Source: Chalara sp. BL73 (Eukaryota > Ascomycota > Leotiomycetes > Helotiales). From it: 64,000 nt of DNA. The number at the start of each line of letters is the position of its first letter. Positions within the stretch are counted from its first letter, which is position 1. The stretch is from NCBI GenBank assembly GCA_918026815.1, contig CAKJVC010000030.1, forward strand, positions 1,476,238 through 1,540,237, written 5' to 3'. Below, in pieces: positions 47,171 through 57,600 of the stretch. The notes beneath the pieces were generated by a model. That model was given only the letters and a program-made list of their open reading frames with translations. It was not told where the DNA came from and searched no databases. Made by a program: the position numbers and the translations under genes.

Positions 47171-47872
47171 GGCAGTATAAGCATTTTGTGGCCTAGAGGC
47201 GATGAGCTGCTCCGGGTGCTAATCGCGTGCTACCGTGAGTGCATATCAACTGTCAAAGTATTTTCGCGTCAGGCAAGACTAACCCAGCAATAATTGACCG
47301 CAATGGAAGTTCCGCGTGATCTCAGACCCGTATTCAGACCCTGAGGCTATGAAACAATGATCTTCGCGTGCTTTGGTGCTTCATGATGCCATCCTATTGG
47401 GGACTGTTACGCCGAATCAGAAATGGCTATTTTGCAATGGAAAAGATAAGGGGTTCAAGTTGTACAGAAAGTGGGATGGTTATTGTGGCAATGGTACTGT
47501 TCAAGCACATAAGAGATCCCCTGATATGTGTGAAAGTGACTAAGTTGATGGTTGGCGATGATGCTGAAGCGTAGTACAGGTGCTGACAAGCACGCAATAA
47601 ACCCCGCGTCTTGCTAAATTCGCACGCATTCCCCAAATGGGCGAACCACTACCCATGTAATGGTCATGATCAAATCATCACCACGCAATACATTAGAAAT
47701 CAAACATTGAAAAACGGGCATTTTAAGAAAGTGGTGTTATGAGCGTTGCTGGTGAAAGTGGACAAAGAATGTAGAAAAGGTTCCAAAATCCCAACCAAGA
47801 AAGCATAAATCTAATAAACGAGTACATATAACTTCTCCAAGAGAACACAAACATCGCCTTAAGTATATCAAA
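47171..47872. promoter_or_regulatory. Shared intergenic region of permease and sulfonate dioxygenase
   Basis: About 700 nt between two divergent genes likely to be co-regulated. No specific binding site is claimed. Confidence 0.45.
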
Positions 47873-49198
47873 ATGGCTCCTTCGGCAACCGAGACTGCAC
47901 TTCCTATTCTCCCAACTATTAAGGATTATGTAGTTCAAAAGAAAGACACCTTGGCACTCCCTGAGTCTGCCCGAGCCCGCCTGGAGAAAGCTGGCATTGA
48001 TCTAAGCAATGGCTATCCTGAGCGTCCAGCCAAGCCTTTGTATCTTGATGACGCTTATTCCATTAGGAACATCGAGCGCGAACATGTTGAGCCTGGTGCG
48101 AGAGCTGACAAGTCCAAGAGTGCTTTATTTTCAGCAGCCAAGGAAGTCATCAATTTAACCAACCACATTGGAACAGAAATTGTTGGACTCCAGTTGAAGG
48201 ATCTCACGGATCAACAAAAAGATGAGCTTGCACTTTTGATCGCTGAAAGATCAGTCGTATTCTTCAGGGACCAGGACCTAAGCCCTCAACAGCAGAAAGC
48301 TTTAGGCGAGCATTTTGGAGAGATTGAGATCCACGTGAGTTCATACCGGGTTATCAATGTATATATGCTCATGTGATTATAGCCACAAGTGCCTCATGTT
48401 CCTGGCGTCCCCGGAGTAACTGTCCTGTGGCCAGCTCTCCTGGCAACCGAGAGACCAGCATCATTTAGATCACCCGGTGGTGCGGCTAGGTGGCATACTG
48501 ATCTTGTGCATGAAAAACATCCAGCTGGTATCACGCACTTGCACAACGATACCGTGCCATCTATTGGTGGAGACACGCTCTGGGCTAGTGGATATGCCGC
48601 ATACTCCAAGCTGAGCCCAGAGTTCCGCAAGATCATCGATGGCCGAGAGGCGGTCTATTTCAGCGCGCACACGTATCTGGACCGTGAGAATCCGAATGCT
48701 GGGCCTAAGCACATTGAACGTATCCATCCCCTGGTTCGGGTGCATCCTGCTACAGGTTGGAAATCCCTCTGGGTTAATAGAGGTATGACCAAGTCTATTG
48801 TGGGACTAGATAAGTAAGTAGGCTTTTTCTATGTTTCTGCACACAATAAATTAGCGCTTTTGATTTATAGGAGGAACGGAGCTTCATGGCTGGACCCTTG
48901 TTTGAAACTACCCCATGAAGGAAACTAATGATATTGCGACCACAGGGCCGAGAGCGACGTAATCTTGAACTATCTTTTTCATGTGTACGAGTCAAATGTA
49001 GATATTCAGGTCCGCTTCAAATGGACACCACGGACCAGTGCTCTTTGGGATAATCGCATCACCATCCACAATGCCTCCTGGGACTATGAAGGAGGACAGC
49101 CTAGACATGGTACCAGAGTTGCCACATTGGCTGAGAAGCCTTTCTTCAAGGCCGATGCACCGACGAGAAGAGAGGCGCTTGGCTTGGAGGATAGTTAG
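47873..49198 (+). CDS. TauD/TfdA-family 2-oxoglutarate/Fe(II) dioxygenase (sulfonate dioxygenase, Jlp1 type)
   Basis: It cleaves sulfonates such as taurine to sulfite and an aldehyde using 2-oxoglutarate and O2, allowing growth on organic sulfur. Three exons: the first ends ...LGEHFGEIEIH near 48333. The second runs to GLDK near 48816. The third starts with AESDVILNYLF and ends at 49198. Iron ligands are seen as WHTDLVHE (His-x-Asp) and the distal His in the QPRHGTRV region. AGITHLHNDTVPSIGGDTLW and the Arg of RHGTR (2-oxoglutarate binding) are also typical. Length is about 390 residues, normal for the fungal family. No targeting signal, so cytosolic. The neighbouring Dal5-type permease could supply the substrate. 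Confidence 0.92.
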
Positions 49199-49831
49199 TT
49201 AACTGCCAATTTGTGCCATCAAGAGAATTCAACAACAATCATATGAATGATGCTTCCAGTACCCAGTAGTAGTGCAAGGAACAAGAATTTCTGCCATGCT
49301 TTACTTCCAATATTAGTTACTGCTTCCTCTGCTTCCTCATCTTGTCCTACCAAATAACACTGCTCAGAGCAAGCCAGCTCGAGATAGAATAAGCAAACGG
49401 TATAAAATCATCCAGAATGCCATCTGTAATTTGTAAATATCAAGACAGGAGACTTCGTGCCATGGAAATGCTACAAAACTTAGTTGGCAAGTGAGGTATA
49501 GACAAATGTTTTGAGTGTTTTTTTCTTCAGGGGCTTGGCGCTAACATTTAGGCGAGCCTACGGGTAGTGATACCCTGTCGATCTGGCGACTGGACCGCGT
49601 CTGACGTTGTTTACGCCGCAAGGCTGTGAATTTACCCCAAATACGAGTTGCTTCCTCTGTTGAAACATAACAAACTTCCCATCACGTACTTCAAAACGCG
49701 AATTGTTTGCCTTTTGGTCTTGTGAGTGTTTACATTTAACCTTTCTATGAAAACCCCCTGGTAGGAAGCCGACACGCTAACGTCAATACTAGTCTGTTCA
49801 ACGCTCCACCGATCTACATACACCCGCAGAT
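49199..49831. other. Intergenic
   Basis: About 630 nt, promoter of the BRCT gene at its right end. Nothing else recognised. Confidence 0.5.
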
Positions 49832-50857
49832 ATGCCGCCAAAGAAGGCTTCCACTGCAACGGTCTACATCGTCACTTCCGGGGAAGGTGTTGATTCCGTC
49901 TACGCGACCGAGTCGGCAGCAGAAGAGCGCGCATCTGAGGTTGACGATGGAAAGATCGAGAAACAAGAGCTGATTGGAGGATCCATTACTGTTGTTGAGG
50001 AGAAGACTAAGGCCGCGCCTAAGCCCAAAGCAGCAAAGAAGGAGGTCGAGGAGAAGCCCGCTAAAGCTGAACCTAAAGCTAAGGCAGCTAAAAAGGATGA
50101 GGAGAAAGCGGATGCCCCAAAGGCAAATACTGCTGCAAAGAAGACCAAGCCCGCAGAAGAACAGCGTGCTGCCAATGCGAAAAAGCCCCCAAAGGCGGAT
50201 GATTCAGACCTTCCTGGTATGCTCACAACTTTCTTCCTTCAACTTTTTTTGATTAACATATTATAGATGATGTCAAGGCCCTGCTAAGCGGTTCTGGTTC
50301 TATTTTTGATGGTGAGTCTATACACTTTTTAATACCCTACTATAGGAGAATATCTTGCCGATGGGCTATATTCTGGAGAAGCAAGACCCAGATACTAAAA
50401 CGCGCCATGTAATCAAATATGGGGTATGGAATCTCAGTCCAAACTAACTTATCTCTCTAATAGGTCAATCGATTGTCGTCACCGGTACTCCTCCAGTCCT
50501 TGGTCGCAAGAATGCCGACAAGCTGGTAGAAGCTTATGGAGGCAAGCTCGTCAAGGCTATCGCTAAGAAGACCTCTTTTGTCGTTCTCGGAAATGACGCT
50601 GGACCTAAGAAGCTAGATCAAATTGCAGAATTTGGACTCAAGACCTATACTGACCAAGAGTTCATCGACCTCATCAAGGCTGGTAAGTCCTGCTTCGCCT
50701 CATAATCCCCTTCCCTGCCCTAACTGGACACTGACTTCATATGCTTCTAGGCGGAAGTGGATCCAAGCGTGCAGCTGCTGATGATGATGACGAGGACGAA
50801 GAGGAAGAGGAAGAGAAGCCAAAGAAGAAGCCCGCCGCCAAGAAGCAGAAGAAGTGA
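49832..50857 (+). CDS. BRCT-domain protein, RFC1/DNA-ligase-type BRCT
   Basis: Four exons. The first encodes MPPKKASTATVYIVTSGEG and a highly charged Lys/Ala/Glu/Pro-rich linker. A tiny second exon gives DDVKALLSGSGSIFD. The third encodes a single BRCT domain (QSIVVTGTPPVLGRKNADKL, EAYGGKLVKAIAKKTSFVVLGND, LDQIAEFGLKTYTDQEFIDLI). The last has an acidic patch followed by a basic tail (KPKKKPAAKKQKK), probably a nuclear localisation signal. The BRCT resembles that of the large clamp-loader subunit and DNA ligases, but no ATPase or ligase domain is present. So it is a stand-alone BRCT nuclear protein of about 260 residues, perhaps in DNA repair or replication. Confidence 0.83.
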
Positions 50858-52490
50858 GGGCTCAATACCTGACTTCTTCAATTCTAGTTGCGATTTTCTA
50901 CGTGTAATAGGTTTCTCGGCGCGGTGCATAATCAACCATAGTTGGTCATGACAGGAATGGGTATCTAGCGGCATTCGGACACTCTAAGTTTAGGAGTGCA
51001 CATTGTAATAATAAAAGGGAAAAGCATGGACCTTTCGGCATACCAACGATTTCCCCATTCTTCCTTTTTTTCTGAGATGTTGTAGCTGAAGGCTGCATTA
51101 GGTGCTTCGTAAAAATGCTCTAGTCATTGACATGAATCTAAAGCGATTGCGAATCGTTCTCTTTATGGCTTATTGAACATGTTCAAAGCAAGCGTTTACC
51201 TCAAAACAAGACCGCTTCTTTGGTCTTGTAGTCTGATCCTTTCAGCTCAGCGCCATACCACCGTAGGGCTAATTTCGAAGACTTGGGATTTCAATTTCTT
51301 CAACGAGGGGCATACTAAGTGGGCTGCGTATCCTTAGAGCTCGAGTATCATGTCTTGCAACCATGCTTACCGCCAAAACAGATCGTCTTGCACAACGCTT
51401 TATTATTTATCTTTCAGGTTCTATATACATTCAATATGCCGCCAAAGCCCTCTTTCAGTCGTCCGGAGCCATCAGCTCTCGTTTCTATATGCAGTGTTGC
51501 TCTTTTCAGGTAGATGCCAAATCAAGACAGTTTGTGAATGAAATCTGCCTCAAGCAAATCAGGAGAAACAAACTTGCTGTAAAAAGGAAGATCTCTCAGA
51601 CGCAAAGACTGGTTACCAATTTGTAAGATAAACTACTAAGGTCCTCGGATACAACAAGGCTGGCCGATGCGGCATGAAGTGGTCATCTGGCTGGCAGCTT
51701 GAGATGGGTAGGCGATACGACGATCTGGCCATGGCTAGCGGACAGGCGCATAGGGAGCTTGGACATTGGACCAAAACTGCGACTGACTTGTAATGATAGT
51801 TTTCGCTTATTATTAGGTATTATAATACTCGGATATATGGAGATACTGATGAGATTTGGCATCATCCCAAAGCAAGGGTTGGCAGACTTTTATGTGTATT
51901 GGTGTTTCTTGAAGAAAGTTGACGGGCCAGATGCCAGGTGCTGAATGGTGCATTAGCAACACATTTACCTAGTTGCCGGTTGCCATTGCTAAGGATGGGG
52001 TGCCAACATGGCTGGATGCCCCGGCTTTGATAGTCAGGTAATGCTTCTGGAGCGATGAGATACAGCTATCTAGACGGGCTAGTGTCTCCAACCTTACAAG
52101 TTTCGTGGACGGCATTCGTAGATTGAAATCCCGGATATTGACCTTAGCTTGGACTTGTTGCATTAGCTTATTATGACAAATGACAGTAAAATACAATATA
52201 ATACAGATAAAGTGTTCTCAATCCATTGAGCTGGAGTGTACCAGGTTGTTTGAAGCGGCTGTGTAACTAAAGCTGCAATTGTGGAGAAATGTGGCTTGAA
52301 AAGGCCCCTGTGCAGCTCAAGCTTCTAGGATCTCGACCTGGATCGATCGCGCTAGCAACCTTGATTTAAAGTTATTAAGAGCAATGACCTCCCCCCATTG
52401 AAGAGGCCTTCCGCCGCCTCGGGAGAAGAGCTGTCTTGCATCTCAATTGTATTTGTCTAGTATATCATTGTTGTGTATTTACATCTCAAG
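50858..52490. other. Intergenic, nothing recognised
   Basis: About 1.6 kb. Short frames only, no motifs. The right end includes the Smr gene promoter. Confidence 0.5.
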
Positions 52491-53444
52491 ATGGCTTCAT
52501 ACAAGATGGGCCCAATTGGGGGAAAGGGTACGAGTTTAATTCCATCTTCCCCAAGACCATTTTTGTACTAACGACAACCCAATAGCTTTCAATCACTCCG
52601 CAAATAACGATGCAGAGGTAGAGTACGATCGCCTCCGCGACCTTGCGCGCGCGGAAGGCTCTAAACGGAAAGCTCTCTCGGATCAAGTAAACGCCCCCCT
52701 TTCATTATGAGCGATGGTTTTTGACAAAGAGGATAGTCGCGTCAAGCCTACGAGCGTGGTGATGGTGCGGCCGCCCATGATCTTTCCGTGGAGGCGAAAA
52801 AGCACGGCGCGAAGATGGACGAGTATAATAAGCAGGCGTCGGATTTCATCTTCAGGGAGAATAATGCGAACGGACGGGTCCCGGAAGATACGATTGATTT
52901 GCACGGTCAGTTTGCAGAAGAGGCGGAGGATATTGTGGAGCAACGGATAAAATATGCCCAGCAAACTGGACAGTCGCATCTTCACGTGTATGCATTACCC
53001 AATGCCATGTTCTCAGAGAGTGAAGTGCTAACGGGGAATAGTATTGTTGGAAAGGGCATCCACTCAGTGAATCACGTCCAGAAAATCAAACCGCGAGTCG
53101 AGCAAGTGTGCCAGGAGCTGGGACTACAATATGCTACGGAAGCGAATGCTGGTGTTATATTTGTTAATCTACAAGGCGGGCCTGCGGTGATACCTCCTTT
53201 AGATAACCATGGCCGCCCACAACATGGCAATTACCAAGGAGGAAACCAACAGCATGGTGGTCAGCAACAACATGGTGGCTACCAAGGAGGTCAGCAGCAA
53301 CATCATGGTGGATCTCCTGGCCAGCCACAACATCAACAGGGTAGCCAACAGCAGAACAATGATAACGAGGAGCTGGAGAAGCTGGCGAAGAAATTTCTGC
53401 CAAAGATTATCAAGAAACTTGAAGGATGTTGTGTTGTCATGTGA
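52491..53444 (+). CDS. DUF1771-Smr domain protein ending in a CaaX-like box
   Basis: Four exons (52491-52527, 52586-52686, 52737-52987, 53042-53444) join to 792 nt, 263 residues. The DUF1771 helix pair covers about residues 20-85 (YDRLRDLARAEGSKRKALSDQ, AKKHGAKMDEYNKQASD). The Smr domain (about 100-180) has IDLHGQFAEEAEDIVEQRI, then HLHV and IVGKGIHS, the LDxH- and GxG-like motifs of a putative endonuclease or RNA/DNA-binding fold. A Gln/His/Gly tandem-repeat linker (QQHGGYQGG type) follows. The protein ends EKLAKKFLPKIIKKLEGCCVVM: a basic amphipathic helix, then Cys-Cys-Val-Val-Met. CVVM fits a farnesylation CaaX box, with the preceding Cys a possible palmitoylation site, so it is likely membrane-tethered. 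The third intron is open in frame and could be retained. Confidence 0.9.
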
Positions 53445-53574
53445 GAGAAGATCGATATTCATTTGATGAGACTCAAGAGAGTGGGATATGATACCTATAG
53501 ATATATGTTTGGATGCTGTGAGAGGTAATGATGTATACGACTAACATTCATAAGCTTAAACTGTGCCATCCGGC

Positions 53575-54689
53575 TTATGGTACTCTGCAAGTGTTGGGAC
53601 ATGCTCGTGCAGACTCAGCAGCCTCAATGGCAAGAAGCAAAGCTCGGTACGTATATCTAGTCTGCAGAAAAGCCGTAATGGATGATATCAGCCCAAAAAT
53701 GACCGTGAGTGCCACGATTAGCACTGCGAACCAGAATGTGTACCATTGCAACACATTTCGACGGTCATTGAACAGCTGGGTTAATGAAGGTGGTGGAGAA
53801 CAGAATTCTGCGTATAAAGTCGAGAGGCGATCCCTCCAAAACTTGAAGTCGGAAAGATACAGTGCTCCCGGATACTCAACCGGCCCTTCTAACCGGAAGG
53901 CTTGTCTCTTTCTTTTCAAATACTTCTGCGTTTTCTCATCCCAAGTGGGGAACAGGAAATTCATTGTTTTAATGTATTCATCGATAACATCGTTCGGAAT
54001 AATTGCAAGTTTGCTGTTTAAAATGTTAGGAATAAGCTTTACTTTTGGTCTTAGGATTGGAGTCTATTTGACCTCTCTCTTAACCCGTGCATGTATGACT
54101 TCAAAGGGAATATTTTCAAAACTCTGTTTTTATGGTCCCAGTCCAGATGCTCGTTCAGGCTAGTCGTCCAATCGATGTCAATCCCCGCATAGTGTCGAAG
54201 CTTGACGACTGTGAAGTTATCTGGAAGAACGAAATCAAACATCCGTTCGCCGGCTTCTATGTGCAATCGCGGCGCAGGGAATTGTTGGGCCACAAATGCA
54301 TCAAGTGGGGAAGTATCACCCCAGTGAATTGATTGTGTTGCACTTGTTATGCCCTCATCGCGAAAGTTCATAGCTAGCCATAGTCGCAAAGTCAAGCTTA
54401 TGATTCCATTCAAATTTTCCTCTGAGCGATCCTGAAATTGCATAAGCTTGTGTAATTCTTCGCGCAAAAGAGCTCTTTGACATGGTCTGCCATTGAAGAA
54501 CTGATCTGCGATAATTTGGGTTATCGTTTGTATATCCTTGTGGCTGACAGGCTGTAGCGTCTCTCCTTCGTCTCCTCTTTTTGCTGCGTCCCATGTCTCC
54601 TCAAAGTAATTGATGTATGCTTGGAAGTCGCCCGTTTGAATCCCTTCTAGTCGGTATTGGAGAAACGTGTTGAGTGTTCTGGTGATCAT
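53575..54689 (-). CDS. Fungal membrane protein with one C-terminal transmembrane helix, function unknown
   Basis: Two exons (54689 to about 54060 and about 54015 to 53575). The soluble part has conserved-looking blocks LRLWLAMNF, SIHWGDTSPLDAFVAQQF, FDFVLPDNFTVVKLRHYAGIDIDW and TSLNEHLDWD. After the intron come PTWDEKTQKYL, WRDRLSTLYAEF and a hydrophobic helix FWFAVLIVALTVIFGLISSI near the end. The layout is that of a large fungal family of unknown function with a C-terminal TM segment. The intron donor is weak (GTCAAA after AGAGAG) but restores the frame to KLAIIPNDVIDEY. The open frame continues about 35 codons upstream of the first Met with protein-like sequence (NGDGFLEYLPHF), so an extra 5' exon is likely. 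It lies head-to-head with the protease gene, 286 nt from the chosen start. Confidence 0.78.
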
Positions 54690-54975
54690 TGTAGAAGTGT
54701 AAGTAAACGAATGGTCTTGCCCGTTCTGAAAATGTGGCAGATATTCTAAGAAGCCATCGCCATTCTTTTGGACAGGCGTCGCAGTTGGGCATGCTTGTCA
54801 AATAACGAGGCTGTTATACACCATGTTGTATGATAGGCTAAGCCCGTGACAGGGCTTTCCATAGGCTTTTATGCACAGCATGTTGTGTCACCATGGGCTG
54901 GGTTTGAATAAATTTTCACGAATTTTGAAGTCTGGTTGTCTGCCCCGCCTTCTGCACATCAATTTTACCTCAGAC
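54690..54975. promoter_or_regulatory. Short divergent promoter between membrane protein and protease genes
   Basis: 286 nt between the two chosen start codons. It may be shorter if the membrane-protein gene has a further 5' exon or the protease uses its upstream Met at 54871. A shared promoter suggests joint expression, which is inference. Confidence 0.5.
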
Positions 54976-57305
54976 ATGGCGACGTACACAACGTATGAAT
55001 TACCAGTCGTTGGTCAAGTCAATAGCGCCAATAGCGAACCTACGAGTATCTCTAAATTAGATATTTCGATAGACATCCCTTCTCGGTCATCTGTTCATCC
55101 ACTTTATGAATTATGGAAAAGAAGAGTACGGCATGGTCGCCATGATCGGAAACTCTCGCAAACATATGTCCAGGAGACTCCTTTAGTGTCCGACACACTA
55201 CCTACAGATTTAGGTCAACCTCTTCCACGGCAGCCAACAAATGCAGCTGGAGTAATTGCCGCAACACCTGTAGCTCACGAAAATCCTCAGACAAGACATG
55301 GCTCTGAGCCTCCAAGCTTTGACACACAGCAAACTCGAGCTCCTGTAGCACAAGTCTCAACCGACTTTACAAACAATATCCTGGCTCAGGTTGAGGCTGT
55401 AGAGAGCACACAACAAGGCGTGGAGTTTTTACCGATGACATCGAAAACAGTGACTGTTGAATCAGAGCAATCATTGGCCAGTCCTGCCGAATTTGAAGCA
55501 CAGAGCCAGCAATGTCCAACATCTCCACCGCAAAGTAGAGCAGGAACAGCTGTTGAATTTGTCCCCTGTGGAAGAAAAATGTATCACGCAACGAAAATAC
55601 AACCCGACGAGGCTCTGAGAAGAAAATGGAATACTGTCATTATCACGAGTCTCAAAGAAAGGCTAAAGGACCTACACTTAGGACAGAATGACATATCAGT
55701 ATTCAAGTTCTGTATGGTCGGACAGCCCCCTGACGACTTTAAGCCAACGATTTTGATATATTGTGCTGATACACGCCGGAGTGAGATAGAATCTGATCTC
55801 TCAAGATATCTCAAAGCTACCAATTTCAAGGTCAACCTCATGGTCTTCTCGGATGATGATAGTAGCCATAAAATAAGTGCAAACCAGAACAAGATACCGA
55901 AATGGAGAATTCGCTTCTCGTCGCAGGGTTGTGGTACGCCTGTACGGCCTGGGCCAGGAACTGGCTCAAGGGCCGACATAAGTGATTGGGATATTGACTC
56001 TATGCTTGGACGACTTGCGAGGGTATATCTCTACTCACGAGATGAAGCTAGATCTGGTACCTGGTACAACATTGTTACTATTGGAGGTATCATCTCCATT
56101 GATAATTCTCTGTATGGCCTCACCGTGGCTCATTCCATGTTCCGGCAAGATGATTCTCTAGCGGTGCCGAACCGTAGCTTCATACCGTGTGGGACCATTG
56201 AGTCGTACAGTTGGTCAGGTAATGGCCATCCGAATAATGCGAATCCCAGCCTTGCGACAGACTGGGCGCTTGTACGACTCTCTGAGCTATTCTGGCTACC
56301 CAACAAGATTGGAAAGCCTCAAGCCAGATATGGATCAACCAATAGTCCACACGTCCCAAGTCAACATGATGTGGAGCATAGTTATGACAACGATGAGATA
56401 CAGCCCTTCCACCAGTCCACAGACACATATATGGCCACAAATATTGATCAACCTAATATTGAAGACCCCACGTCACCCTGTGGGGTTATCACGGATTTCA
56501 TTAGAGACCATGACTTGGCGGATGGCGATGTTTGGTTAATCTGTGGTGTTTCTGGCACTCGAATCGGATACTTGAACAGTGATTCGGCATTATTGATGTA
56601 CAGTCAAGTTGCGTACGATGTTCGTATCATTGCGCTTGAACATCCCCTACGTACATGTTCCCAAAAATGATTGATGCTCTACTTCTTACTAATCAATTTT
56701 CAGTTGCTGGCGATTCTGGATCTTGGGTCATACAGAACAACAAAGTGTGTGGCATCATATTTGCAAGAGTTGCTGGACGTCCGTGGGCATATATGTTGCC
56801 GATAGAGCCGATCCTCGAAGATATCAGGACAGCATATAATCAGGGCAAAAATGTTAAGATCAGTATTCCTGGTGAGGCCGAAATAAACAAAATTAAGCTA
56901 ATCAATAAGGGAAATATGCCAGCAAAATCTCTTCCTCCAAAAGATATGCAAATCAGACCACTGACCACTTATTCCGATACTGGGACATTCGGTGCAAGCG
57001 ACAAAAGGCATCATATTGTGTTGCCTCCATCAAATCAGGAGCCACCCGCACCGATACCTGATCTAGAAAATCTGCCGCCACCCCTAAATAACGTACCGAA
57101 TTTTGAGAGAAAAATGCGTCACTACAGGATCGCGGTGTGGCTGGTTACAACTTTCCTGACATTATTTGCTGTTGCAGCAACTGTAGTTATCACCCTAAAT
57201 ACGTCAATTCAGGTATCCACGAAAGTTGGTGTGAGTGTGGCGGTCTTTGCAGCACCTTGCCTAGTGTTTATCTGGTGTATTCATTCTAAATATAGAAAAT
57301 GCTAA
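54976..57305 (+). CDS. Trypsin-like serine protease with novel N-terminal domain and two C-terminal transmembrane helices
   Basis: Two exons (54976-56650, 56704-57305) give 758 residues. Residues 1-200 are low complexity. A folded domain (about 200-310) includes KWNTVIITSLKERLKDLH, FKFCMVGQ and PTILIYCADTRRSEI; I do not recognise it. The protease core (about 350-640) shows the His of SLYGLTVAHSMF, the Asp of ATDWALVRLSEL and the Ser of AGDSGSWVIQNNKVCGI, a complete S1-like triad with GDSGS in place of GDSGG. After a Pro-rich linker come helices IAVWLVTTFLTLFAVAATVV and VSVAVFAAPCLVFIWCI, then a short basic tail. No signal peptide, so the protease probably faces the cytosol. Met 54976 (MATYTTYELPV) was preferred to 54871. 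Protease domains of this kind occur as effector parts of fungal NLR-like proteins. Confidence 0.85.
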
Positions 57306-57600
57306 GTCTAAGATGACAAACTGCTTGACCGCTTACACCTGGTTACGATTTCAAATGGCTAAATTATGTCTAAGAACTTTCAAATTGACCGTCGACATTG
57401 AAATGCTCATATTGATAACCAGGCACTATAGCGTTTGAATATAACTTAAGGCAATGCATATACTCGGTTGGACTAATATTTACAACCAGCTTTAGCTCGT
57501 TCGCAAGTTTTTGCAAAGTAGACTGGCGTTGGCCCCTAAAGCTATTCAGTTATTCATGCTCAGACAATAGCGTTGCTTCAGCAGCTTTCCCCTCTCATTT
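57306..57600. other. Short convergent intergenic region
   Basis: About 295 nt of 3' flanks between the protease and ankyrin genes. Nothing else seen. Confidence 0.5.
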
